Notes under the pieces: generated by a model
Database searches by the model: none
What the model saw: only the letters and a program-made list of their open reading frames with translations
What the model was told of the DNA's origin: nothing
Assembly (NCBI GenBank): GCA_026710825.1
Contig: JAPOQH010000039.1
Span: 1 to 45,437, forward strand
Source of the DNA: Chloroflexota bacterium
Lineage (GTDB): Bacteria; Chloroflexota; Dehalococcoidia; Lucifugimonadales; UBA3495
DNA length: 45,437 nt
Reading direction: 5' to 3'
In this document: piece by piece, positions 7,242 to 15,325 of the stretch
Position numbering within the stretch: the first letter of the stretch is position 1
How the letters are laid out: every line of letters begins with the position of its first letter
Made by a program: the position numbers and the translations under genes

Positions 7242-8324
7242 ATGCCCAACCAGGAACGAATGGTCAATGATTTCAGCGATTTGGTGCGAATCGACAGCCC
7301 GTCCGGTGAAGAATGGGACGTCGCCCTCCACGTTTCCGAGCGGTTGAGTAATCTTGGGTTCCAGGTGGCCCGCGACGACCACGGTAACGTGATCGCCCGC
7401 GAAGACGGCGACACCCCGTTGATTCTGTCCGCCCACATGGACACTGTGGATCCTGGCCGCAGCATCAGGCCGCAGGTGGTAGGTGATCGCATCACATCCG
7501 ACGGCAACACCATCCTCGGCGGCGACTGCAAGGCCGGCGTTGCGGCGATTCTGGAAGCGCTGGAATCAGTCAAAGAGGATGGCCGGCCCCGGCGCCCTCT
7601 GGAAGTGATTTTGACACGTGGTGAGGAAATCGGACTCGTTGGCGCGTCCAACCTCGATTTCTCCATGATCCGCGGCCGCGAGGCCGTGGTGTTCGATGGC
7701 AACGGCCCGGTTAACACCATCACCGGCGCCAGCCCCACCTACATGGCGTTTGATATCAACGTGCGCGGGCGCGGCGCCCATGCCGGCGTGGAGCCCGAAA
7801 AGGGCCTTTCCGCCATCAGGATCGCCAGCGACCTGATCGCTGAGCTTCCCCAAGGACGAATCGACCAGGAAACCACGTTCAACGTCGCAACCATAACCGG
7901 CGGCACGGTGCGTAACGCGGTGCCCTCCGAGGCCTCCGTAACCGGCGAATTCCGCAGCATGAATATGGAATCGTTGGAACTGCTCCGCATGCAGTTGCTC
8001 AACTCCGTGAACACCATTCGCGCCCGCTACACCGAAGCCGAAATCTCCGAAAACCTCGAGATGATGTTCCAGATGTACCGGCTTGACCCCAACGAGGCCA
8101 CTGCCCAGTTGGTCATGCGGGTGATGCGGGACATGCAACTCGAGCCCAACATCCAGCCATCCGGCGGCGGCACCGATGGCAACGTGTTCCGCCTGAACGG
8201 GATTGAAAGCGTGGTCGTGGGAATGTCCACCAACCTGATGCACACTATCGACGAGTACGTCGTCATACCCGATCTGATGAACACCGCCCGATTCTGCGAG
8301 GAATTGATGACGTTCGGCGCCTGA
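7242..8324 (+). CDS. M20-family metallopeptidase (peptidase T/ArgE-like)
   Basis: A 360-residue di-zinc hydrolase. Metal and catalytic residues follow the M20 pattern: His65 and Asp67 in LSAHMDTVDPG, Asp95 in LGGDCKAGVAA, and Glu128-Glu129 in LTRGEEIGLVGA. The dimerisation domain insertion contains GRGAHAGVEPEKGLSAIRIA. The C-terminal ligand region reads GGGTDGNVF and ends with MHTIDEYV, supplying the last His. The order and spacing suit PepT-like tripeptidases or acyl-amino-acid deacylases. The ATG at 7242 was chosen over an in-frame upstream start at 7059 because it has a ribosome binding site and matches the family's N-terminus. It is convergent with RNase D, with 11 nt between stops. Confidence 0.88.
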   Translation: MPNQERMVNDFSDLVRIDSPSGEEWDVALHVSERLSNLGFQVARDDHGNVIAREDGDTPLILSAHMDTVDPGRSIRPQVVGDRITSDGNTILGGDCKAGVAAILEALESVKEDGRPRRPLEVILTRGEEIGLVGASNLDFSMIRGREAVVFDGNGPVNTITGASPTYMAFDINVRGRGAHAGVEPEKGLSAIRIASDLIAELPQGRIDQETTFNVATITGGTVRNAVPSEASVTGEFRSMNMESLELLRMQLLNSVNTIRARYTEAEISENLEMMFQMYRLDPNEATAQLVMRVMRDMQLEPNIQPSGGGTDGNVFRLNGIESVVVGMSTNLMHTIDEYVVIPDLMNTARFCEELMTFGA

Positions 8325-8335
8325 TGTTTCCGGCG

Positions 8336-9547
8336 CTACGGCACCTCTGACAGTTCCCACTCAGCAACGAGAGACGCCAACTCGTCTCCAAACTCGGCCC
8401 GTTGCCACCGGCGCACTTCGCCTTCACCGCCGGCCAGTTCGCGTTCCTTGGTCTCAGGACGCAACGCGATTCGTTCCAGGCTCGGTGTGGGCCAGATGTG
8501 GCTAACTGCCATCCCAAGTTCCTCCGAGACTGCCCCTCGCCAACGCTTCAGATCTTTCAGTCGATCCCGGCTTGTCGACGACCAATGCTCCGGAGGTGGC
8601 TCCGTCCGCTCCGGCTTGGGCGATTCCGGACCTTCCATGCCCCTCTTGAGTGCGTCTCCAAGCTCACCGGCGCAGCGGGATGCCAGCATGCCGCCTATTC
8701 CGCGGACAGCCTCTCCATCGGCTTGCGCCAGGGCCAGCAGATCGTCGTTGCTCGCCACTTGGTGGACCGGCACATCCCAGGCGCAGGCTTTGTCGTCGCG
8801 GAAGGCGTACAGTTCTCGAAGTACCGCCATCTCTCGCAGGTTGAGGGCCTCCCAGCCCTTCACCCGCCGGAAAGCAGTATCCAGCGGTTCCTCGGTCGGA
8901 TACCTGAGCGCGCTGATTCGTTCGCACTCCTCTTGCACCCAGTTCTGCCTTCCCGTTTTCGCGAGCCGGTAATCAAGCTCGTCAACCAGCGTCAATAGGT
9001 GGTGGACGTCGCCCGCCGCGTAGTCCAGGGCGGCCCGGGACAGTGGCCTCAGTCCCCAATGCGACATCTGCATCTTGCGGTCCTTGGGAATCGCCACCCC
9101 GCAGAATTCCTCCAGCACCGCGCCCAGGTTCGGCCGGCCGACGCCCAAAAAACGCGCCGCCATCCCGGTGTCGAACAGGTTGCTGACCGCGAATCCGAAA
9201 TCCCGGTCGAAAAACCGGATGTCCTCCTCCGATCCGTGCAGCGCTTTTAGGACGTTGGGATCGCCGAGGATCCGCCCCAGTTCCGTGAGGTCGCCCACCG
9301 CCAGTGGATCCAGGAGAAAGGTCTGCTTGCCATCTGAAATCTGTATCAGGCAGATGCGTTCCCGGTACGCGTATCTCCCATTCCGCTCCGTGTCCAACGC
9401 CAACCGGGGCGCCTTTGCCAGCGCCGGCGCGACATCGTCCCAATCCGCTTGTTCGTTTATATATCTGTACCGATCAGGCAAACTGTTTCCCTTGGATATG
9501 CTCCGTAATTCGCGTCTAGACGACAGTATCCAACGGGATTCTAGCAC
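8336..9547 (-). CDS. rnd: Ribonuclease D
   Basis: A DEDD-type 3'-5' exoribonuclease of up to 403 residues that trims tRNA and other small RNA 3' ends. Exo motifs are ALDTERNGRYAYR (ExoI, Asp and Glu), LHGSEEDIRFFDRDF with SNLFDTGMAARFLG (ExoII), and LDYAAGDVHHLL (ExoIII, Tyr-x3-Asp). The first HRDC domain (about 215-295, WEALNLREMAVLRELYAFRD) and a diverged second one at the C-terminus follow. The start is uncertain. The longest frame uses a GTG at 9547, but a TTG at 9481 is preceded by AAGGGA and starts just before the conserved RYINEQADWD region, giving 381 residues. Confidence 0.9.
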   Translation of the reverse strand: MLESRWILSSRRELRSISKGNSLPDRYRYINEQADWDDVAPALAKAPRLALDTERNGRYAYRERICLIQISDGKQTFLLDPLAVGDLTELGRILGDPNVLKALHGSEEDIRFFDRDFGFAVSNLFDTGMAARFLGVGRPNLGAVLEEFCGVAIPKDRKMQMSHWGLRPLSRAALDYAAGDVHHLLTLVDELDYRLAKTGRQNWVQEECERISALRYPTEEPLDTAFRRVKGWEALNLREMAVLRELYAFRDDKACAWDVPVHQVASNDDLLALAQADGEAVRGIGGMLASRCAGELGDALKRGMEGPESPKPERTEPPPEHWSSTSRDRLKDLKRWRGAVSEELGMAVSHIWPTPSLERIALRPETKERELAGGEGEVRRWQRAEFGDELASLVAEWELSEVP

Positions 9548-9591
9548 ACCGGCGACGAGATCGGTTCCGCCATGTGTCGGCGACGCCCCGT

Positions 9592-9599
9592 GCTATACT
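9592..9599 (+). promoter_or_regulatory. Extended -10 promoter for the HpcH/HpaI gene
   Basis: TGCTATACT (from 9591) is an extended -10 element (TG-n-TATACT) with no good -35 upstream. It is 75 nt before the ATG, which has its own AAGGAGAG ribosome binding site at about 9658-9665. Confidence 0.5.
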
Positions 9600-9674
9600 C
9601 GCTCGACAGCCCGGCGCCGCCGGGCCATCCCAATGGGACCATTCCAATATCGATAGCAAGGAGAGTCAATCTCT

Positions 9675-10457
9675 ATGAGCGGCGCAGATCTCAAAAACAC
9701 TCTCAGCCAAGGTGGCCGCATCTTCGGCACGATGATCAGCATCAACCGGAGTCCCCGCTGGATACCCATCCTCGATGACGTGGGCCTGGACTATGTCATC
9801 ATCGATACCGAGCACAGCCCCCGCAGCCGGGGAGAACTTGGCGACTATCTGACCATGTTCAACACCATCAGCGTGGTGCCCATCGTCCGGATCCCCATTC
9901 CCGATTCCCACTACGTCACCATGGCGATCGATGCGGGAGCCCAAGGTATTTTGGCCCCCTATTGCGAATCTGTCGACCAGGTGCGCGAAGTCGTCAAAGC
10001 TGCCAAATTCCGTCCGCTCAAGGGCGCGGCTGCCGAGGCGGCCCTGGAGTCCGGCGGATTCCCCAGCGACGCCAGCCGCGAATACCTGGACGCGCGCAAC
10101 CGTAACAACATCTGCATCGTCGGTATCGAAAGCCAGGCTGCGGTGGACAATCTCGACGCCATCCTCGATGTCCCACACATCGACGCGATCTTCGTGGGAC
10201 CCAACGACATGAGCATCTCCTTGGGTGTCCCCGACGATTACGGGCAGGAGATTTACAAGACCACCGTCAAGGGCATCATCGACAAGTGCGAATCCCGCGG
10301 GATACCCACACTGGTCCACCACCAGACTCCCGAACTATCGGAGTACTGGATCGAACAGGGCGCCCGCTTCGTGCTACACGGCACCGACCGCCGTGCGCTT
10401 GCGGAGGGCTTCCGGACCGAGTTCACCCGTTTGCGGTCCAAAGCCGCCTCAGTCTGA
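9675..10457 (+). CDS. HpcH/HpaI-type class II aldolase
   Basis: A 260-residue (beta/alpha)8 metal-dependent aldolase of the HpcH/HpaI/citrate-lyase-beta superfamily, cleaving 2-keto-4-hydroxy acids to pyruvate plus an aldehyde. Family marks are FGTMISINRSP (17-27), VIIDTEHSPRS with catalytic His47, GAQGILAPYCES, the KFRPLKG basic loop, IVGIESQAAVDN with the metal-binding Glu, and DAIFVGPNDMSISLG with the metal-binding Asp. Length is typical. The substrate is not determined; pyruvate-forming aldolases fit the pyruvate-centred metabolism of the window. It is monocistronic, bounded by an extended -10 promoter and a strong terminator. Confidence 0.9.
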   Translation: MSGADLKNTLSQGGRIFGTMISINRSPRWIPILDDVGLDYVIIDTEHSPRSRGELGDYLTMFNTISVVPIVRIPIPDSHYVTMAIDAGAQGILAPYCESVDQVREVVKAAKFRPLKGAAAEAALESGGFPSDASREYLDARNRNNICIVGIESQAAVDNLDAILDVPHIDAIFVGPNDMSISLGVPDDYGQEIYKTTVKGIIDKCESRGIPTLVHHQTPELSEYWIEQGARFVLHGTDRRALAEGFRTEFTRLRSKAASV

Positions 10458-10478
10458 CCCTCACCCAATACAATCAGA

Positions 10479-10504
10479 GGGGCGGGTGTGAATCCGCCCC
10501 TTTT
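10479..10504 (+). terminator. Rho-independent terminator of the aldolase gene
   Basis: GGGGCGG (10479-10485) pairs with CCGCCCC (10494-10500) around GTGTGAAT, followed by TTTT. It separates the aldolase gene from a convergent small gene whose stop codon touches the T run. Confidence 0.85.
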
Positions 10505-10788
10505 CAGTTTCGTGAACTCCCTTCCCAGCGCTCTCGAAGCGTTGCGATGTACACCTTTTCGTATTCCCCGTGGTGTCCCGTTGACGGGTCGTCGGCCAGG
10601 CGTTCCGCCCACATGTATTCCACATCAGACCAAACGATGGGGAACTTCGGCTGGTCGAAAAACGCCGCCACCGCGTCAAATGGCGACGCTCCTTCCACGT
10701 AGCCAAGCATCTGGAAATTGTCGTACAGGTTGCCCTGCTCCGACATGAACCGGCCTTTCATCGCCGCCATGATCAGATAGTTGGCCAT
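10504..10788 (-). CDS. Conserved-looking small protein of unknown function
   Basis: A 94-residue protein I do not recognise. It starts MANYLIMAAMKGRFMSEQ and contains FDAVAAFFDQPKFPIVWSDV followed by an acidic C-terminal half, with no signal peptide or long hydrophobic segment. The ATG at 10788 has GAAGGCG immediately upstream. A longer frame to 10890 would translate a C/T-rich repeat (HPHPNPTPSRERERRR), so the short form is preferred. The gene lies directly downstream of the thiolase gene on the same strand and may be co-transcribed with it. Confidence 0.55.
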   Translation of the reverse strand: MANYLIMAAMKGRFMSEQGNLYDNFQMLGYVEGASPFDAVAAFFDQPKFPIVWSDVEYMWAERLADDPSTGHHGEYEKVYIATLRERWEGSSRN

Positions 10789-10796
10789 TCGCCTTC

Positions 10797-10837
10797 GCTC
10801 CCTCTCCCTCGATGGGGTAGGGTTGGGGTGAGGGTGA
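10797..10837. repeat. Low-complexity CCCTC/GAGGG intergenic repeat
   Basis: The stretch is made of CTCCCTCTCCCTC followed by GATGGGGTAGGG and TTGGGGTGAGGGTG. It can fold on itself because the CCCTC-rich 5' part is complementary to the GAGGG-rich 3' part. It fills the gap between the thiolase gene and the small downstream gene and resembles dispersed repetitive extragenic palindromes; only one copy is in this window. Confidence 0.45.
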
Positions 10838-10841
10838 AGTT

Positions 10842-11996
10842 TTACCGCGTCAGGATGTGCACAGTCGTGACATCGCCCGCTCCGGAACACTGCGCGACGC
10901 CGACCCGAGGGTTCTCTACCTGGCGCGGGCCGGCCTCACCGCGGAGTTGGGTCACGGTCTCGTGTACCATCCGGATGCCCGTCGCTCCGAACGGGTGCCC
11001 CATCGCCAGCAACCCGCCATCCGTATTCACCGGTACATCTCCGGTCAACGCAGTCCGGCCCTCTGCGGTGGCCCGCCACGCCTCCCCGTATGGGAACAGA
11101 TGCAGGGCTTCAATCTGCTGCAGTTCGCCGATGGTCGCCGCATCGTGCACCTGGACCAGATCCACGTCCTCGGGACCGATGCCAGCCATCTCGTAAGCTT
11201 GCAATGCCGCGGGTTCCGTGCGGTACGGGCTGAACGCCGAGTGATCGCTCCCCCGGCCGTTGTAGTTGCCCGATGTCAACGCCGCTGCCGCGATCCGGAT
11301 GGCCCGGCTCCGGTCGACACCATAGGCGTCCAGGGTATCCCCTGCGCACAACACGGCCGCCGCGCCCCCTTCGCTGGTGGGGCAGCATTGGTACAGCGTC
11401 AATGGATCGGCAATCAGCCTTGAATTCAGTACGTCCTCCACCGAATAGGTATCCTTTCGGTGCGCATACGGGTTCATGGCAGCGTTCTGCCGCGCCTTCA
11501 CCGTCACCTGCGCCAGCGCGGCCGCCGTGGCGCCCGTCTCCTCCATGTACCGCTTCATGCGCAGTGCGTAACCTGCCATCATGTGATCGCCGCCAATGTA
11601 GCGGGCCGGGCTGTCTTCTGCCGTAACCGTCACCGGTCCTCCCGGCACTTTCTCGGCTCCGAACGCCAGCGCCACGTCAAATACCCCTGAGGTCACGCCC
11701 CAATACGCCTGCCAGAAAGCGGTCGAACCGCTCGAGCACGCGTTTTCAACGTTGATGATCGGGACTCCCGTCAGCCCCAACTGCGCCAGCGTCGTCTCGC
11801 CTACCGACATACCTTGGTAATAAACGTGCCCGAAGTAAGCAACCGGTATCGCTGTCCACGGAATCCCTGAGTCCTGCAGCGCGTCCACCACCGCATCGCG
11901 TGCCAGATCCGACAAGCTCTGGTCCGGGAAGCGCCCGAAGGCGTGTAGTCCCACCCCGACCACGTAAACATCTCGCCCCGGCCGAAACTGGGTCAT
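10842..11996 (-). CDS. Thiolase family protein (SCP-x/lipid-transfer type)
   Basis: A 384-residue thiolase-fold enzyme. The acyl-carrying Cys is in NVENACSSGSTAF (about residue 87). HDAAT, the base-containing GGLLAMGHPFGATG and the second catalytic Cys in AQCSGAGD follow in order. This subgroup, together with a DUF35 OB-fold protein encoded next to it, catalyses thiolytic or retro-aldol steps in degradation of branched acyl-CoAs or steroid side chains. Here the DUF35 gene is just upstream (56 nt gap), the canonical arrangement. The ATG at 11996 is preferred over a GTG one codon earlier because AGGAGG sits 6 nt upstream. Confidence 0.88.
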   Translation of the reverse strand: MTQFRPGRDVYVVGVGLHAFGRFPDQSLSDLARDAVVDALQDSGIPWTAIPVAYFGHVYYQGMSVGETTLAQLGLTGVPIINVENACSSGSTAFWQAYWGVTSGVFDVALAFGAEKVPGGPVTVTAEDSPARYIGGDHMMAGYALRMKRYMEETGATAAALAQVTVKARQNAAMNPYAHRKDTYSVEDVLNSRLIADPLTLYQCCPTSEGGAAAVLCAGDTLDAYGVDRSRAIRIAAAALTSGNYNGRGSDHSAFSPYRTEPAALQAYEMAGIGPEDVDLVQVHDAATIGELQQIEALHLFPYGEAWRATAEGRTALTGDVPVNTDGGLLAMGHPFGATGIRMVHETVTQLRGEAGPRQVENPRVGVAQCSGAGDVTTVHILTR

Positions 11997-12055
11997 CACG
12001 AACCTCCTTTCAACTGCGCGCTCATATAAGTTGTGCGCTCATCTCATTTGTCCGT

Positions 12056-12478
12056 TCACATGGCGGGACGCCACTTGTACACCACTCGCTCGGAACCCGG
12101 AACGTCCGGCATGGACACGGGTTGCAGCGCCAGCGTCATCGGCATCCCGACCTGCAGGGCGTCGTGCGTGCATTCTATGACCTCTGCCAGCACGTGGGGG
12201 CCCTCCGGCAACTCCACCTCACCCAGTACGTAGGGAACCGGACCCGGCCAACCGGGCGGCGGAACCCTAACTATGGTGTAACTGTACAGCACGCCGCCAG
12301 TGGCGAGCTCGATCTCCTCCAGCGCTGGCGACGAGCAGGACTGGCAGAAAGTGGCGGGGCCGAAAACGACGATTCCGCACTCAGTGCAACGCATCCCCAA
12401 GAGTGTTCCGGATGTCCCGTCGTCGCCGGTCAGGCGAAGGCATTTTTCATCTACAGAAACAGGCACGGCAACTCGCAA
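12056..12478 (-). CDS. Zn-ribbon OB-fold protein (DUF35)
   Basis: A protein of about 140 residues with an N-terminal rubredoxin-like zinc ribbon (MRCTECG ... TFCQSCSSP, Cys-x2-Cys twice, about residues 29-50) followed by an OB-fold (GGVLYSYTIVRVPPPGWPG, YVLGEVELPEG). DUF35 proteins bind acyl-CoA and form complexes with SCP-x-type thiolases. The following gene is such a thiolase, so the pair probably works as one enzyme. The start is uncertain: the longest frame uses a TTG at 12478 and I see no convincing ribosome binding site. Confidence 0.82.
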   Translation of the reverse strand: MRVAVPVSVDEKCLRLTGDDGTSGTLLGMRCTECGIVVFGPATFCQSCSSPALEEIELATGGVLYSYTIVRVPPPGWPGPVPYVLGEVELPEGPHVLAEVIECTHDALQVGMPMTLALQPVSMPDVPGSERVVYKWRPAM

Positions 12479-12713
12479 AGCCGGACCATGCCGGCTATTG
12501 GGGGGAATTGGCAGAAAGTCTAAGTCTGCCCCGAAACCGTGTCAAACGAAACCGTGCCGCTTGCGCTGGCCCATAGCACCTTTGCCCGCTTGAAAATAGC
12601 TCTCGTCGTGCTCCATGCCGTGCCCGGCGGCGGCCCTATTGACCGTGCCGGCCCTCCGTGTTAGCGTGAATCCGCTTTTATTCCAGCCGATGGGCGCATT
12701 TAGAGTTATGCAC

Positions 12714-14342
12714 ATGAGCAGCATTCTTGGTCTGGAACCGTTGTCCGGTCGTCGATCCTGGGAAAAATCCCTGGGAGAATTTCTCGAGACCGTCACCGCG
12801 GCGTATCCCGACAAGGTGTTCATCGAAATCGCGGGTCAGGAGATCACCTACCGCCAGTTCATGGAGCGGTGCCGTAGCGCTGCCGGCATGTTCCGATCCT
12901 TGGGTATCGGCCACGGCGACCGCGTGTGCCTCTTTCTGCCCAACGTTCCCGAGGTGCTTTACACCTGGTTCGGGTTGTCCCTCATCGGTGGCATCGCCGT
13001 CACCATCAACACGGCGTACCGCCGCGACGAGATGGCGTACATCCTGAACAACGCCGACGCTTCGGCCCTCGTGGCTCACCAGGATCTGGTCGATGTCGCC
13101 ACGCAAGCCGCCGACATCGCCCCGTGTGTCCGCCACCGATTGCTCGTGGGCGGCGCGGCATCCAGCGGATGGCAGGATTACGGCCAACTGTTATCCGACG
13201 CCGACCCTGTGCTCGAACTGCCGTCAGTGTCTCCCACCGACATCTCCATGCTGCAGTACACCTCTGGAACCACCGGCAACCCCAAGGGCGTGCAGGTCAC
13301 TCACCAGATGTACGTTTCCGCCGGCCAGGGGTTCGCTCTGTGGACCCAGGCCAGCCCAGATGATCGCTTCTTCACCTGCCTCCCCTACTTCCACGCCAAC
13401 GCGCAGTACTACAGCACCATGGGTACCCTCGCGTCCGGCGCCACCCTGATCGTGCAGGATCGCTTCAGCGCGTCCCGGTTCTGGCAGCAGGTGCGCGACG
13501 CTCGCGCCACCGTGGTCAACTTCATCGGCATGATGATGCCGGTCCTTGCCAAAAACGACCCACAGCCCGATGACCGCGATAACACCGTGAGGCTGTTTTA
13601 CGGCTCTCCCTCATTCTCTCCCGAGTTTCTGTCCGAGTTCGAAAATCGATTCGGCACCGACATCATCGTGGGTTTTGGCATGACCGAAACCTGCTACGGG
13701 ACCATCGAGGCCATCCGCGGAGAGCGCCGTCCCAACTCATCCGGACAGCCTCGCCAGCACCCCGATGCGACCTTTGAAAACTCCGTGCGTATCGTGGACG
13801 ATTCCGGCGCGCCTGTGCCTAACGGTACTCCCGGCGAAATCACCATCCGCAACCCCGCGACCATGGCGGGTTATTGGCGCAACGAGACCGAGACCAACGC
13901 GTCTCTGCGCGACGGCTGGCTGTTCACCGGAGACCTCGGCTGGCTCGACGACGACAGCTATCTGTACTTCGTCGATCGTAAGAAAGATGTCATCCGACGC
14001 CGCGGCGAGAACATCTCGTCCCAGGAAGTCGAGGACGTCATCAAGCGCCACGAGCGTGTCCTCGACTGTGCCATCATCGCCGTCCCGTCCGAATTGGGGG
14101 AGGACGAAGTTAAGGCTTACGTAACCCCCAGGCCGGGCGAATCCGTCCAACCCGAAGACGTGATCTACTGGTGCGCCGAAAATCTGGCGTACTTCAAAGT
14201 TCCCCGCTATATCGAAGTCCGCGATGAACTCCCGCGCACCCCCAGCCTGCGTGTGCGCAAGGACGTGTTGCGGCAGGAACGGGAAGACCTGATCGCCGGC
14301 TGTTTCGATCGGGAGGCGGCTGGCATCCAGATTCGCCGGTGA
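12714..14342 (+). CDS. Class I adenylate-forming acyl-CoA ligase
   Basis: A 542-residue ANL-superfamily enzyme that should activate a carboxylic acid with ATP and transfer it to CoA. Motifs in order are QYTSGTTGNPKGV (A3, 181-193), FGMTETCYG (A5), GWLFTGDLGWLDDDSYLYFV (A7) and DRKKDVIRRRGENIS (A8). The C-terminal A10 region reads LPRTPSLRVRK: the usual Gly-Lys is Leu-Arg (512-513), so the canonical adenylation lysine appears absent, although Lys516 is near. It resembles the crotonobetaine/carnitine-CoA ligase-like branch. Start codons at 12708 and 12714 both have weak ribosome binding sites. It is divergent from the DUF35-thiolase pair; the 235-nt gap between them holds nothing clear beyond possible promoters. 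Confidence 0.87.
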   Translation: MSSILGLEPLSGRRSWEKSLGEFLETVTAAYPDKVFIEIAGQEITYRQFMERCRSAAGMFRSLGIGHGDRVCLFLPNVPEVLYTWFGLSLIGGIAVTINTAYRRDEMAYILNNADASALVAHQDLVDVATQAADIAPCVRHRLLVGGAASSGWQDYGQLLSDADPVLELPSVSPTDISMLQYTSGTTGNPKGVQVTHQMYVSAGQGFALWTQASPDDRFFTCLPYFHANAQYYSTMGTLASGATLIVQDRFSASRFWQQVRDARATVVNFIGMMMPVLAKNDPQPDDRDNTVRLFYGSPSFSPEFLSEFENRFGTDIIVGFGMTETCYGTIEAIRGERRPNSSGQPRQHPDATFENSVRIVDDSGAPVPNGTPGEITIRNPATMAGYWRNETETNASLRDGWLFTGDLGWLDDDSYLYFVDRKKDVIRRRGENISSQEVEDVIKRHERVLDCAIIAVPSELGEDEVKAYVTPRPGESVQPEDVIYWCAENLAYFKVPRYIEVRDELPRTPSLRVRKDVLRQEREDLIAGCFDREAAGIQIRR

Positions 14343-14386
14343 TTAGAATAACGACATAATCAAGGCGCTATCAGGAGAAGACTCCA

Positions 14387-14731
14387 ATGATCAAGATCGA
14401 AGCAATATTTCGTCCGGAGCGGCTGAATACCGTGAAAGATGCCCTCAGCGACGCCGGCATAGTCGGCCTGACCGTAACGCAAGTGAGCGGCCGCGGCGCC
14501 CAGGGTGGTGTCGAGGTAACCGCCGCCAGGGGCTTGGGCACCTACCACATCGACATGCTGCCCAAGGTGAAGCTGGAAGTGGTTGTCAATGACGACGACA
14601 CCGACAAGGCGGTGGACGTCATTCGCACCAATGCCATCACCGGCAACCCCGGCGACGGCAAGATTTTCGTCTACGCCGTCTCGGACGCCATCCGCATCCG
14701 CACCGGCGAGCACGGCGCGGACGCTGTGTAA
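14387..14731 (+). CDS. glnB: P-II family nitrogen regulatory protein
   Basis: A 114-residue P-II signal protein, which forms trimers that sense ATP/ADP and 2-oxoglutarate. Family features are IKIEAIFRPERLNTVKDAL, LTVTQVSGRG, the T-loop ending TYHIDMLPKVKLEVVV, the B-loop GDGKIFVYAV and the C-loop RIRTGE. Tyr53 aligns with the uridylylated Tyr51 of GlnB. The T-loop is two residues longer than in enterobacterial GlnB, and the conserved Lys of the RQKG segment is replaced (AQGG), so target binding may differ. There is no amtB or glutamine synthetase nearby; the neighbours are an acyl-CoA ligase and an EVE-domain gene. GGAGAAG precedes the ATG. Confidence 0.9.
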   Translation: MIKIEAIFRPERLNTVKDALSDAGIVGLTVTQVSGRGAQGGVEVTAARGLGTYHIDMLPKVKLEVVVNDDDTDKAVDVIRTNAITGNPGDGKIFVYAVSDAIRIRTGEHGADAV

Positions 14732-14764
14732 ATCGCCGCCGGCTGCCTGATTGGAGCATTCATC

Positions 14765-15247
14765 ATGCCCGAACCGCGCTACTGGCTTTTCAAGTCCGAA
14801 CCCTCCTCCTACTCTTACGATGACCTGGAATCTGAGGATGGACAAACGGCGGAGTGGGATGGCGTACGGAACTACCAGGCTCGCAACTTCATGCGCGATG
14901 ACATGAAGGTCGGCGACCACGTCCTCTTCTATCACAGCAACGCCAAACCGCCCGGCGTGATCGGCACCGCCCGTATCGTACGTGAGGGTTATCCCGACGA
15001 TTCCGCCTGGAACCCCGATTCCCGTTACTACGACTCCAAATCCGATCCGACCAACCCAACTTGGATGATGGTCGACATAAAGGCCGAGAGCCGCCTCCCC
15101 CGGTTCATCAGCCTCAACGAGTTAAAGGCCAACCCCGCCCTGTCCGAGATGTTGGTGACCAGGCGCGGGCAACGTCTGTCCATCCAGCCCGTGACCCCGG
15201 AGGAATGGGCCGAGGTGTTGGCCATGGCCGAGCGCCCCGAAGACTGA
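14765..15247 (+). CDS. EVE domain-containing protein
   Basis: A 160-residue single EVE (PUA-like, YTH-related) domain. Characteristic segments are YWLFKSEPSSYSYDDL (6-21), WDGVRNYQARNFMRDDMKVG, HVLFYHSNAKPPGVIGTARI, and WMMVDIKAESRLPRFISLNE. The aromatic cage of EVE domains is thought to recognise modified bases in nucleic acids, and family members occur both as housekeeping proteins (thymocyte nuclear protein 1-like) and in modification-dependent restriction. No nuclease or methylase is next to it, so the housekeeping type is likelier. It lies 33 nt after glnB and ends at a strong terminator. Confidence 0.9.
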   Translation: MPEPRYWLFKSEPSSYSYDDLESEDGQTAEWDGVRNYQARNFMRDDMKVGDHVLFYHSNAKPPGVIGTARIVREGYPDDSAWNPDSRYYDSKSDPTNPTWMMVDIKAESRLPRFISLNELKANPALSEMLVTRRGQRLSIQPVTPEEWAEVLAMAERPED

Positions 15248-15269
15248 TACGCACCAGCCTTGCAATGCG

Positions 15270-15297
15270 ATGAGGGCGGGTTGAATCCTGCCCTCAT
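15270..15297. terminator. Terminator hairpin between convergent genes
   Basis: ATGAGGGCGGG (15270-15280) pairs with CCTGCCCTCAT (15287-15297), 11 bp with one G-T pair, around the loop TTGAAT. The T tract on the plus strand is short (TTCGTTT). It separates the EVE gene from the minus-strand ThDP enzyme gene. Confidence 0.75.
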
Positions 15298-15325
15298 TCG
15301 TTTCCGCATCCTGTGGCGCCGGCTG

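Noticed and set aside
14765..15247. EVE protein as part of a modification-dependent restriction system
   Set aside because: No McrB-like GTPase, endonuclease or methylase is adjacent; neighbours are glnB and a terminator, so a housekeeping EVE protein is likelier.
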